NCBI GenBank assembly: GCA_963578475.1
Contig: CAUZCL010000017.1
Coordinates: 24,432-88,431, forward strand
Source: SMYC01 sp963578475
Lineage (GTDB): Bacteria > Acidobacteriota > Vicinamibacteria > Marinacidobacterales > SMYC01
Reading direction: 5' to 3'
DNA: 64,000 bases
Positions 9,021 through 17,561 of this stretch are shown here, piece by piece; the stretch's first letter is position 1, and every line of letters starts with the position of its first letter. The notes under the pieces were generated by a model. That model worked only from the letters and a program-made list of their open reading frames with translations, did no database searches and had not been told where the DNA came from. The position numbers and the translations under genes were made by a program.

Positions 9021-9977
9021 CTATCGCGGGGGCTCCGAGTGAGATCCGAAGCGGCTCGTGATGTCCAGGCGCTTGCCGCGAGCGAAGTCTGCCGCTGCCA
9101 TTCGAGATTTACCGGACAGTTGAACCTCCTGCAGGAGGATGACGGTGCCTTTGCCGCAGACGACGTCGATCCCGTTTGCATGGACGCCGACAATATCCCC
9201 GGGCTGCGCCGAGCTTGTTGCGGTCGATGGCGTTGCTCTCCATATTCTCAGGACTGCGTCTCGAAGCTCGGTAAAGGCGACCGGCCACGGATCGAAAGCA
9301 CGTACGCGGCACGCGACCTGCGGCGCGGCCTGGTGCCAGTCGATGCGCGCGTCCTCCTTCTTGATACGAGGCGCCTTCGTTGCCTGGGCGTCATTTTGTG
9401 GGATGGGCGTGAGCCCTCCTTCTGTCCATGCGTCGAGCGTTCGCTCGGTCAGTGCGGCGCCCATGAGAGAAAGCTTGGGCGAGAGGGTCGCCGTCGAGTC
9501 TTTTTGGCCTAGCGCCAAAGTATCCACGAGAAGGATCGCGCCAGTATCCAGCCCCTCGTCCATCAACATCGTCGTGACCCCGGTCTCTGTCTCGCCCTGT
9601 GCAATGGCCCACTGAATCGGCGCCGCGCCGCGATAGCGCGGGAGGAGCGAAGCATGGACGTTGATGATGCCGTGCTTTGGGACGTTCAGGATCGCTTTGG
9701 GAATGATCTGCCCATAGGCGACGACAATGATGCAATCTGGCGCGAGCTCTTCGATGAGCGCGATGCTCTCCGGGCTTCGCACTTTGGCGGGCTGGTGCAC
9801 GTCAATGCTGTGAGCGAGCGCAACCTCTTTCGTTCTTGGAGGTCTCTGACGGTGTCCCCGGCCGGCCGGCTTGTCGGGCTGAGTGAAGAGTGCCGTGACG
9901 CGATAGGTCGAGGACGCGAGGAGTTGCTCGAGCGAAGGCACCGCGAATGCGCCGGAGCCCATGAAGACGAGCTTCAT
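9021..9977 (-). CDS. fmt: methionyl-tRNA formyltransferase
   Basis: Fmt formylates initiator Met-tRNA with 10-formyl-THF. The N-terminal start MKLVFMGSGAFAVPSLEQLL is the family start, so I use the ATG at 9977; an in-frame GTG at 9995 overlaps the def stop and would add six residues. The catalytic Asn-His-Asp region INVHASLLPRYRGAAPIQWA is intact, and the C-terminal OB-like domain (ACRVRAFDPWPVAFTEL) is present. At 318 residues it has the normal length. It is paired with def as in most bacteria. Confidence 0.96.
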   Translation of the reverse strand: MKLVFMGSGAFAVPSLEQLLASSTYRVTALFTQPDKPAGRGHRQRPPRTKEVALAHSIDVHQPAKVRSPESIALIEELAPDCIIVVAYGQIIPKAILNVPKHGIINVHASLLPRYRGAAPIQWAIAQGETETGVTTMLMDEGLDTGAILLVDTLALGQKDSTATLSPKLSLMGAALTERTLDAWTEGGLTPIPQNDAQATKAPRIKKEDARIDWHQAAPQVACRVRAFDPWPVAFTELRDAVLRIWRATPSTATSSAQPGDIVGVHANGIDVVCGKGTVILLQEVQLSGKSRMAAADFARGKRLDITSRFGSHSEPPR

Positions 9978-9988
9978 CTTTTGCGGTT

Positions 9989-10501
9989 TTACCACTCGCC
10001 CTGTCGAATGAGCTTCCGAAGCTTCCGCCTGAGTAGATCTCGCTTCAAAACACCGAGACGCTCGATGAAAAGCTTGCCGTCTAGGTGGTCGATCTCATGA
10101 CAGAAGGCGCGGGCCAGGAGCCCCGTTCCTTCCATCGTGACCTCTTTACCCTTCAAATCTTGTCCACGCACTTTGACCCAGGCGGGGCGCGACACGACGC
10201 CTGCATGGCCCGGCACCGATAGACAGCCTTCCTCTTCGTGCTGCTCACCCTCTTGCTCGAGTATGACGGGATTCGCCATTACGATCAGCTGTTTCGCGTC
10301 CTCGCCAACAGTGATGTCGATGACCATGAGGCGCGTGTTCAATCCAATCTGGGGTGCCGCGAGGCCGACACCAGGCGCGGCGTACATCGTCTGCACCATG
10401 TCTTTCGCGAGGCTTTCGAGCTCGTCGGGAAAAGCACTGATTTCTTCGGAGCGGATGTCGAGCTCCGGGGCACCGAACTTCAAGATGGGTCTCAACGTCA
10501 T
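9989..10501 (-). CDS. def: peptide deformylase
   Basis: This 170-residue metalloenzyme removes the formyl group from nascent peptides. The three family motifs are present: GVGLAAPQIG, EEGCLSVPG (metal Cys) and HEIDHLDGKLF (two metal His and the catalytic Glu). It lies directly upstream of fmt, an almost universal pairing. The 50-base gap to the upstream kinase gene contains a TTGACT hexamer but no convincing -10, so its promoter is unclear. Confidence 0.97.
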   Translation of the reverse strand: MTLRPILKFGAPELDIRSEEISAFPDELESLAKDMVQTMYAAPGVGLAAPQIGLNTRLMVIDITVGEDAKQLIVMANPVILEQEGEQHEEEGCLSVPGHAGVVSRPAWVKVRGQDLKGKEVTMEGTGLLARAFCHEIDHLDGKLFIERLGVLKRDLLRRKLRKLIRQGEW

Positions 10502-10551
10502 CGTCGTCGACGCTACACTAGTTACGGAGTTTTAGTCAATATCACTCACGA

Positions 10552-11211
10552 TCACGGGGATTTCAAAGTCAGAAGGAAGCACACTCCGATTTCCCCCGTC
10601 GCATCGAGTTGCAAAGTGCCATTCTGCGCCTCGGCAAGCCGTTTCGAGATCGCGAGCCCGAGCCCGGCGCCCGGCGCCTCACGGTCGACGCGAAAAAAAG
10701 GCTCGAAGACGTGCTCGCGTGCCTCGCTCGGAATGCCGCGTCCCTCGTCGCTGACTTTGATGTGGAGGTGGCCATCTTGATGCTGAACCAGCACACGGAC
10801 GAGGCTGTCTTCTCGGGAGAACTTGATCGCGTTATCGACGAGGTTGGCGAGGATGCGTTCGGTCGCAAGCGGGTCGCCCCGAGCCTCGGCCTCGGCGGGA
10901 TCGATCTCGAGCCGAATGTGCGCGGTCTCGGCTATCGGGCGAAAGCGTTTTTCGATCCGCGTGAGCACGGCCGAAAGCGGCCAAGGCTCGTGAAGCGCGA
11001 CCGGCATGTCGAGCTCGAGGAATCTCGTAACGAGCAATTTGAGCACTTCGACTTCGTGCAAACAGTTCTCGACGACTGTGCTCGCAGGGCTTTGTTCGAT
11101 GAGAGTCCTTAGCTGCACTTCGAGTGAGGTCAGCGGCGACTGGATTTCGTGGGCGAGCCTCTGAGCGTCGTTCACGCATTCAAGAGTAAGCAGGAAGAAC
11201 CCCGCCGGCAA
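10552..11211 (-). CDS. soluble sensor histidine kinase lacking an input domain
   Basis: A short (up to 219-residue) histidine kinase core. The H box LAHEIQSPLTSL is near the N-terminus, followed by the ATPase boxes: N box LANLVDNAIKF, G1 DEGRGIP, F box EPFFRVD and G2 GAGLGLAI. No transmembrane helix, HAMP, PAS or other sensor region is encoded and no response regulator is adjacent. The start is uncertain: TTG at 11211 or GTG at 11175, neither with a clear ribosome site. It is divergent from the copper ATPase, which suggests but does not prove a metal-related role. Confidence 0.8.
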   Translation of the reverse strand: MPAGFFLLTLECVNDAQRLAHEIQSPLTSLEVQLRTLIEQSPASTVVENCLHEVEVLKLLVTRFLELDMPVALHEPWPLSAVLTRIEKRFRPIAETAHIRLEIDPAEAEARGDPLATERILANLVDNAIKFSREDSLVRVLVQHQDGHLHIKVSDEGRGIPSEAREHVFEPFFRVDREAPGAGLGLAISKRLAEAQNGTLQLDATGEIGVCFLLTLKSP

Positions 11212-11258
11212 GTGCCGTATCGGGCTCGTGTGCTAGACTCGATGCGCTTCGAGATTTC

Positions 11259-13760
11259 ATGAAAGCTGCGGCGAAAGTGTTGACGGATCCCGTTTGCGGA
11301 ATGTTGGTGGACCCGGAGACGTCGCCCCACAAGTCCACCTATAAGAACGAGCCCTACGCTTTTTGTGCTGCCGGTTGCAAGACCGCGTTCGAGAAAGATC
11401 CGGAGGCGTTCTTGAAGGCGGAGGCTCCCTCGAGCGCCCATATGCAAGACCTGGTCGCGCTTCCCTTCATTCAGTCCCGAGGCTCGACAACAGCGAGCGC
11501 GGCAAAACTGCAGGGTGAGCGCTTCGACCTTCCGGTGACAGGGATGCACTGTGCCGCCTGCGTGGGCGCGATCGAGCGCTCGGTGGGACAACTCGAGGGC
11601 GTTTCACGAGCTTCGGTTAATTTTGCGACCGAACGGGTCTCGGTCGACTACGATCCGAAACGGGTCGACCTTTCACGCATCGAGTCTGCCGTGTCTTCGG
11701 CGGGCCCCTATCGTCTCATCGTTGGACGACTTGGAAAGGCCTCAGAGCCTGTGAGCCAGGACGCGGACGAAGTTGCGGCAGCCATCCGCGCTGAGCAATA
11801 CGAGATGCTCAAGACGGAGACGGTTGTCTCGGCGCTTCTCTCCGCCGTCATTATGATGCTTGGCATGGTGTCGCCCGAGACAATTGGAGCCACCGCCCGT
11901 CTTCAAGCGGTCCTACTCTGGATTGCTACCACGCCCGTCTTGTTCTGGTGTGGCCGTCAGTTTATCTTGGGCTTCGCGGCGGGGCTTACGACGTTCTCGT
12001 TCAACATGGATAGCTTGATAGCGATCGGTACCGGAGCCGCCTATTTTTATAGTGTAGCCGTGACCGTCTTTCCCGGATTCTTGCAGGCGGGCGGTGTCGA
12101 GCCCGTCCTCTACTTCGACTCGGTCGCCATGATCATTACCCTCGTGCTCGTCGGAAAGCTTCTCGAGGCGCGCGCGAAGGGAAGAGCCTCGTCCGCGATC
12201 CAAAAGCTCCTCGAGCTTCAACCGGCGACGGCGCGCCTCGTTCTGGATGGAGTGGACGGGGAAGAACGGGAGGTGCCCGTGGGCGACGTTCGGGTCGGGA
12301 ACCTCCTTGCGGTCCGGCCCGGCGACAAAGTGCCGCTCGATGGAACCATGAAGAGCGGCCGCTCCACGCTCGATGAGTCTTTTCTTACTGGCGAGAGTCT
12401 GCCGGTCGATAAAGGCCCAGGCGACACGGTGACGGGCGGCACCTTCAATCAGACGGGCGCCTTTCAGTTCGAAGTCGAGCGCGTGGGCGCGCAAACGACG
12501 TTGGCGTCGATTGTGAAACTCGTTCAAGACGCTCAAGGCTCGAAAGCGCCGGTGCAGCGGCTTGCGGACAAGATCTCGGGTGTTTTCGTCCCGTGCGTCA
12601 TCGCGATTGCGGCGGTGACGTTCGGCGTGTGGATGGTGTGGGGGCCTTCCGTTCCGATGGCATTAGGAAACGCGATCGCCGTTCTCATCATCGCTTGTCC
12701 GTGCGCTTTGGGCCTCGCCACGCCCACCGCGATAGTGGTCGCAACTGGCCGGGGCGCGACACGGGGCATCTTGATCAAATCGGCCGAAAGCCTCGAGCTC
12801 CTGCACGCGGTGGAGTCCGTCGTGCTCGACAAGACGGGCACCATCACAAAAGGCTCGCTCCAGGTCACCGACGTCGTCTCCGCTGGGGATGAGGATACTC
12901 GGCTCGTTCTCGCCTATGCCGCGGCGGCCGAGAGGGATTCGGAGCACCCGGCCGGGCAGGCGATCGTCGCTTATGCTGGTGGAAGCGGCGACATGCTGGA
13001 AACGCCGTTCGAGTTCGAAGCACTTCCGGGCAAGGGTGTGCGCGCGCGGATTGGCGACAAAGAGATTCTTGTTGGGAATGCGCTCTTGATGGAGGAGCGG
13101 GGTGTCGAGCTCGGTCGTCTCGTGGACGGCGCCGCGCATCTTGCGTCCGAAGGCAAGGGTGCTTTGTTCGTTGCTAAGGGCGGTGATCTCGTTGGGATGT
13201 TGGGAGTCGCCGACACCATCAAGGAGGGCTCGGCGGAAGCTATCCGCGAGATGAAAGCCGACGGTCTCGAGATTGTCATGATCACCGGCGACAGCGAAGT
13301 CGTTGCCCGTAAAATTGCCGCGAGCGTGGGGATAGACAAAGTCATGGCAGGGGTGCTTCCGCAACTGAAGGCCGAGGAAGTCGTGAACATCCAGAAGAGC
13401 GGCAAGCGTACGGCGATGGTGGGAGACGGCATCAACGATGCGCCCGCGCTTGCTCAGGCAGATGTCGGCATTGCGATAGGAAGCGGTACGGATATCGCGA
13501 TCGAGGCTTCGGACATAACGCTGGTAAACGGCAAACTCGGTGGCGTGGTGGACGCTATCCGTCTTTCGCGAAAAACGATGAGCATCATCCGCCAGAACCT
13601 CTTCTGGGCTTTTTTCTACAACGCCCTCGGAATCCCCATCGCCGCGGGCGTCCTCTATCCCGCATTCGGCGTGTTGTTGTCCCCGGTGATCGCCGCGGCT
13701 GCGATGGCCATGAGCTCTGTCTCGGTCGTCACGAACGCCCTCCGCCTGCACAACGCCTAG
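11259..13760 (+). CDS. copA: copper-exporting P1B ATPase with N-terminal YHS and HMA domains
   Basis: An 833-residue heavy-metal pump. Domains in order: a YHS/TRASH-like metal domain (DPVCGMLVDPETSPHK, FCAAGC; Cys13, 36, 40), an HMA domain with GMHCAAC (Cys98, Cys101), eight predicted membrane helices, the transport motif CPC at residues 480-482, the phosphorylation motif DKTGT (Asp524), HP in SEHPAGQAI, and the hinge GDGINDAPAL. CPC plus the two Cys sites point to Cu(I) export. It is divergent from a histidine kinase gene with a 47-base gap. No CueR/CsoR-type regulator is adjacent. It ends before a hairpin at 13794-13846. Confidence 0.93.
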   Translation: MKAAAKVLTDPVCGMLVDPETSPHKSTYKNEPYAFCAAGCKTAFEKDPEAFLKAEAPSSAHMQDLVALPFIQSRGSTTASAAKLQGERFDLPVTGMHCAACVGAIERSVGQLEGVSRASVNFATERVSVDYDPKRVDLSRIESAVSSAGPYRLIVGRLGKASEPVSQDADEVAAAIRAEQYEMLKTETVVSALLSAVIMMLGMVSPETIGATARLQAVLLWIATTPVLFWCGRQFILGFAAGLTTFSFNMDSLIAIGTGAAYFYSVAVTVFPGFLQAGGVEPVLYFDSVAMIITLVLVGKLLEARAKGRASSAIQKLLELQPATARLVLDGVDGEEREVPVGDVRVGNLLAVRPGDKVPLDGTMKSGRSTLDESFLTGESLPVDKGPGDTVTGGTFNQTGAFQFEVERVGAQTTLASIVKLVQDAQGSKAPVQRLADKISGVFVPCVIAIAAVTFGVWMVWGPSVPMALGNAIAVLIIACPCALGLATPTAIVVATGRGATRGILIKSAESLELLHAVESVVLDKTGTITKGSLQVTDVVSAGDEDTRLVLAYAAAAERDSEHPAGQAIVAYAGGSGDMLETPFEFEALPGKGVRARIGDKEILVGNALLMEERGVELGRLVDGAAHLASEGKGALFVAKGGDLVGMLGVADTIKEGSAEAIREMKADGLEIVMITGDSEVVARKIAASVGIDKVMAGVLPQLKAEEVVNIQKSGKRTAMVGDGINDAPALAQADVGIAIGSGTDIAIEASDITLVNGKLGGVVDAIRLSRKTMSIIRQNLFWAFFYNALGIPIAAGVLYPAFGVLLSPVIAAAAMAMSSVSVVTNALRLHNA

Positions 13761-13793
13761 CTGCGCGCAGTGCACCGCGCGAAGTGTCAAATG

Positions 13794-13846
13794 AAAAGCA
13801 AGGGGATGTGGAGATAGAAGAAGGCAGTTTTTATCCCCTTGCTTTT
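13794..13846. terminator. bidirectional hairpin terminator
   Basis: A perfect 14-base inverted repeat (13794-13807 with 13833-13846) starts with AAAA and ends with TTTT, with a 25-base loop. It lies in the 176-base gap between the convergent copA and DUF349 genes, so it could act as a terminator from both sides. The loop is longer than usual for an intrinsic terminator. Confidence 0.55.
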
Positions 13847-13936
13847 AGAAACGTTGAGCCCCGGTGAAAGCCAATGGATGAGAGCTGCGTCTTTTTAGCC
13901 CCGCTTCTGGCACGTCAGGCTCGGGGGCGAGGGAGG

Positions 13937-16783
13937 CTAGCGGCTCGCGGACGGTTTATTCTCGAAGAAGTCACGGTAGGCGTTCTCGAAGCGTTCTCCG
14001 AGCAGACGGCCTTCGTCGCCGGGGACGGGTGCGACTCGCAGCCAGTTTGTTCTTAGGCGCCGCACTTCCACGGACGCGTCCTTCCAATCCTGCCCTCGGT
14101 CGCGCGACTTGGCTCCCGCGATCGTGTTGGTCGCTAGCGCGTCCTTCAGACGCGCGGCGAGATCGGCGAGCTCGTCGCGCTCGCCGGTCGAGGGCTCGTC
14201 GAGTTTTAAACCGCTCAGGAGCGACTCGAGGCGTGTGACGATCTTCTCGCGCTTCTTGCGGTTTGCGGCCGGGTCGAGATCGGTTTTGGCGAAGGCAGCT
14301 GGTGCTTTCGCAACGAGCTCGGAGACGATTTTCTCGAACCGAGTTTGAACGTCGCCCCCCGAATCGGGAAGCCGGCCGACGCCCTTCCACTCTGTCCATA
14401 GCTCGTTCACCTTTTCAGCTATGGCATCAGGCTCGTTCGGGTCGTCGGCGGCAAAGGTCGCGGCGTTCTCGACGAGCTCCTCTCTTCGCTTCAGTTTGTC
14501 TTCGGCATCGACTTCGTCCCGACGCTTGAATCGTTCGAAGAAATGATCGCAAGCTCCGCGGAAGCGTTTCCAAATTTGATCGGACTCCTTTCTCGGGATG
14601 GCGCCTATCGTGCGCCATTCGGTTTGGAGCTGTTTCAGCTCCGCGACGGTCTTCGTCCAATCGATCGAATCGCACAGTAATTCGGCGGTCTCGCAAAGCG
14701 CTTCCTTTTTTTTTAAATTTTCGTCGCGCTCGCCTTTGATGTCGTCAAAGTGTTCCTTGCGTCGCTCGAAAAAGTGATCACAGGCTTTGCGGAAGCGTTT
14801 CCACATCGCGTCGGACTTTGTTTGTGGGACCGGACCGGTCGTCTTCCACTCGTTCTGTAGCTCTTTGATGGCGTCGGCCGTTTTGTTCCAGTCTTCCGAG
14901 TCTTTCTGCGCCTCGACTTTTTCGCACAGAGCTATTTTTTTCTCGAGATTGACGCCGCGTTCTGCGTTTTGCTTCTTGAAAAACTCTGTGCAATGAGCCT
15001 TGAGCTGGTCCCGGATGGGTTTGTATCTTTGCCAGAGCTCCTCGGCTTTTTGCGCGGGAGCCGATCCAGCTTTTCTCCACTCTTCGTGGATGTCGCGCAT
15101 CTCCTTGGCGACTTTAGGGATGTCTTTTGATTCGCGAAGCGCTTCCATACGGGCGATGAGACCGTTCTGGATGTTTACATTGGCCCAGCGCTTCCATTCT
15201 TCGATGTCGCGTGTCTCCTGGGTCTTCTTGAAGAGCTGTTCGCGCGCTTCAGAGATCTCACGACGAATTTTCTTGCGGTTGACGCTCGGCGCGAGGGGCC
15301 CCATGGCCTTCAAGAGCTCCTGCGTCAACCGGAGCTCTTTCTCGGCTTGTTTGATCGACACCACATCCATGGCGGCGAGGTCCGCCATTTTCTTTAGATG
15401 AGCCTGTATGTCGGAGAGTGCTGTCTGGTCTTGCTCGCCGCGGTCGAGGCGCTGTTTTTCCTTCCGATCGGTGAGCACGCCCTCGGCGCGGGCAAAGCGG
15501 GCTTTGGATTCCGCGTCGGCGATTCCGTCGAAGCTCGGCCAACTTCGTTCGACCTTCTGCCACTCGCGCATCGTGGCGAGGAGCTTGTCGCCTTTCACTA
15601 TGCTCTCCGCCTTTTCGAGAAACTCCACTAGCGCGCGACCGCGCTCGTCGGCTTTTCTTGCGGTGCTGAGACGGTTTGCGCCTTTCGCGATCGCAGCTTC
15701 GAACCTTTGTGTGAGGGCGTCATCTGGAGATGGGCCGAGTAGGTTCCATTGGGCCCGGGCGGCTTCTAGAGTCTTTTCGAGATTGTCCTCCGGAGGCTCA
15801 GAAACGCTACGCAGGAGCGCGAGCCGCTCTTCGTCCGCGAGCGCAGGTTCCGGTTCCGCGATTTCGCCTTTCGCGTTGTCGGTGTGGAACACTTCGAGCT
15901 CATGCTGGTTGCGCTTGGCGAGTTTTTCTGCGCGCTCGCGGATGCTCTCCCGCGCTTTCTGAAAAGGCTCGACCAGTGCGGCACTCGGCTCGGAGAGCAC
16001 TCTGAGCGCGTTCCATTGCGACACCAGCGTCTCGAGATCCGCTATTTGATCGGCGTCCCCGCTCTCGTCGAGCGCTTTTAACTGCTTCAAAATCTCTTTG
16101 TACTGCTCGTCACGTTCCCGAACCTTGAGGAGATGATCTTCCGGCACGAGCTTCTCGAGCTTGGCGAGGGCCTGGCGACGCACGGTTTTGCCCGCCGCTC
16201 CATGGTCGGCGATCGTTTCCAAGGCGGTGATGTCGTCGAGCTGGCCGAGCGCCGCAATCGCCAGATCGCGGGAGTCTTCGTCCAAGACGATGCTTTTGAG
16301 CGCATCCGGCTCGCCGATACGCGCGAGTGCGCGCGAGCGAAGCTCGGGATTCTTCGAGCGACGCACGAGCTCGGCCAGGGCGCTATCGTCCGTTAGAGCT
16401 TCGAATGCACTGGCGCGGACATCGTCGAAATGGGCCTTGTCTGCAACGGCTGCGATATCGCCTGGTGCTTCGAGCAGGCCCAGCGCACGCTGCGATTCCT
16501 CGACATCACGGTTATCGCATCCGATTTGAACGAGGAGCCGGCGGGCGCGTGCTCGAGCAAAAGCGCGCAAGCTCTCGTCTTCGTCTTTTTCGGAAATCTC
16601 GAGTAGATGCCGCGGCGATTCGAGCTTCTTGACCGCGATCCTTCGGACGCGAATATCGGTGTCTGTCTGGGCGACGGCGGTCAAAAGATCGACCTCCTCT
16701 TTTTCGAGCTCACGGACAGCCTCTGCGCGAACGTCCGGATCGCTGTTCCTGAGTTTCGGGCGGCGACGGTTCAGCAGGCTCAT
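13937..16783 (-). CDS. large DUF349 repeat protein with HEAT-like N-terminus
   Basis: A 948-residue soluble, highly charged helical protein. The first 220 or so residues look like HEAT/PBS-type repeats (RAEAVRELEKEEVDLLTAVA; RSRALARIGEPDAL). The rest is a series of DUF349 units with a conserved Trp and the pattern W-x-G-x-x-P, for example EEWRKAGSAPAQKAEELW, NEWKTTGPVPQTKSDAMW, TEWRTIGAIPRKESDQIW and TEWKGVGRLPDSGGD; more degenerate copies lie before and after. I count four clear and perhaps three weak repeats. The function of DUF349 is not well established and no neighbour gives a hint. The gene stands alone on the minus strand. Confidence 0.85.
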   Translation of the reverse strand: MSLLNRRRPKLRNSDPDVRAEAVRELEKEEVDLLTAVAQTDTDIRVRRIAVKKLESPRHLLEISEKDEDESLRAFARARARRLLVQIGCDNRDVEESQRALGLLEAPGDIAAVADKAHFDDVRASAFEALTDDSALAELVRRSKNPELRSRALARIGEPDALKSIVLDEDSRDLAIAALGQLDDITALETIADHGAAGKTVRRQALAKLEKLVPEDHLLKVRERDEQYKEILKQLKALDESGDADQIADLETLVSQWNALRVLSEPSAALVEPFQKARESIRERAEKLAKRNQHELEVFHTDNAKGEIAEPEPALADEERLALLRSVSEPPEDNLEKTLEAARAQWNLLGPSPDDALTQRFEAAIAKGANRLSTARKADERGRALVEFLEKAESIVKGDKLLATMREWQKVERSWPSFDGIADAESKARFARAEGVLTDRKEKQRLDRGEQDQTALSDIQAHLKKMADLAAMDVVSIKQAEKELRLTQELLKAMGPLAPSVNRKKIRREISEAREQLFKKTQETRDIEEWKRWANVNIQNGLIARMEALRESKDIPKVAKEMRDIHEEWRKAGSAPAQKAEELWQRYKPIRDQLKAHCTEFFKKQNAERGVNLEKKIALCEKVEAQKDSEDWNKTADAIKELQNEWKTTGPVPQTKSDAMWKRFRKACDHFFERRKEHFDDIKGERDENLKKKEALCETAELLCDSIDWTKTVAELKQLQTEWRTIGAIPRKESDQIWKRFRGACDHFFERFKRRDEVDAEDKLKRREELVENAATFAADDPNEPDAIAEKVNELWTEWKGVGRLPDSGGDVQTRFEKIVSELVAKAPAAFAKTDLDPAANRKKREKIVTRLESLLSGLKLDEPSTGERDELADLAARLKDALATNTIAGAKSRDRGQDWKDASVEVRRLRTNWLRVAPVPGDEGRLLGERFENAYRDFFENKPSASR

Positions 16784-16968
16784 TGGAGTCCTAGGTCCCG
16801 TGGGATTCTATCTCTGATGCTCGGTGGGGATTTCGAGCGGTGCCAAGGCATCACTATACCTCAAAACACGCGGCCGTTCTATGGAACAGGAGGGCGTGAC
16901 AGAACGCTGTGAGCCTGCTCATATGGTGTTCGTTGCAGTGCTGACGACTTCTGCGGCAAAGTATAGGC

Positions 16969-17559
16969 ATGGCGGGGAAGCGCTGGATGCTGGGGCTTGC
17001 GGCCTTGTTTCTCTTGTGCGGGCCGATATGGGCGCAGAGCCTTGGGGAAGTGGCCCGAAAGGAGAGACAACGGCGCGCCGAATCCGCGTCCGAGACAGAC
17101 GTCGTGGTCATTCGCGAGCAAGAGCTCGAGGCCTCCGAGGGGGCGGGACTTTCGGTGATGGGCCGCTTGGTCGCAGCCGGTTCGGCCGTTTCAAGAGGTT
17201 CCACGGAAGCCGCGGAAGTAAACGTAGACACAACTCCGCCCGGGCCGCCGGCCTCGAGACGGCTGGGGGCGGCGGAGGTCCGCGAGCTTCGAGAGACGTG
17301 GAGCCGAGTCTGGAAAGAACAGCTCCAAGCGGCTGAGGGAGAGTTCGAAATCGAGAAAGACCACGTCTTTCAATGTCGCGCGGCAAGCCACTACTTTTTC
17401 GTGCCCATCGCGGTTGACTGTGACGGTGTCCATGAGCGTCTCGCCATCGCCGAGTATCGCCTCGATGAGATTCGCGAAAACCAATATAATTGGGAGCTCC
17501 TGCTGCCGGAACAGCCGGACGAGGCGGACCCACTCGTACCCGAACGACCCAGACGGTAA
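16969..17559 (+). CDS. small secreted protein of unknown function
   Basis: A 196-residue protein with a clear signal peptide (WMLGLAALFLLCGPIWAQ, cleavage near residue 22). The mature part starts with SLGEVARKERQRR, a basic helix also seen in other secreted proteins of unknown function, then a low-complexity linker, then a helical C-terminal segment holding two Cys (VFQCRAASH and AVDCDG) that could form a disulfide. I do not recognise a family. It is divergent from the DUF349 gene and is followed two bases later by the TPR gene, so the two are probably cotranscribed. Confidence 0.72.
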   Translation: MAGKRWMLGLAALFLLCGPIWAQSLGEVARKERQRRAESASETDVVVIREQELEASEGAGLSVMGRLVAAGSAVSRGSTEAAEVNVDTTPPGPPASRRLGAAEVRELRETWSRVWKEQLQAAEGEFEIEKDHVFQCRAASHYFFVPIAVDCDGVHERLAIAEYRLDEIRENQYNWELLLPEQPDEADPLVPERPRR

Positions 17560-17561
17560 TA

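Noticed and set aside
12663..13790. 375-codon open frame opposite copA, and similar long frames opposite ugd (48636-49808) and the ABC exporter (52286-53314)
   Set aside because: They lie fully under strongly conserved genes, have biased shadow composition and no recognisable motifs; GC-rich codon bias keeps these frames open.
13874..14056. 60-codon plus-strand frame after copA
   Set aside because: No ribosome site, overlaps the DUF349 gene end and has no protein-like pattern.
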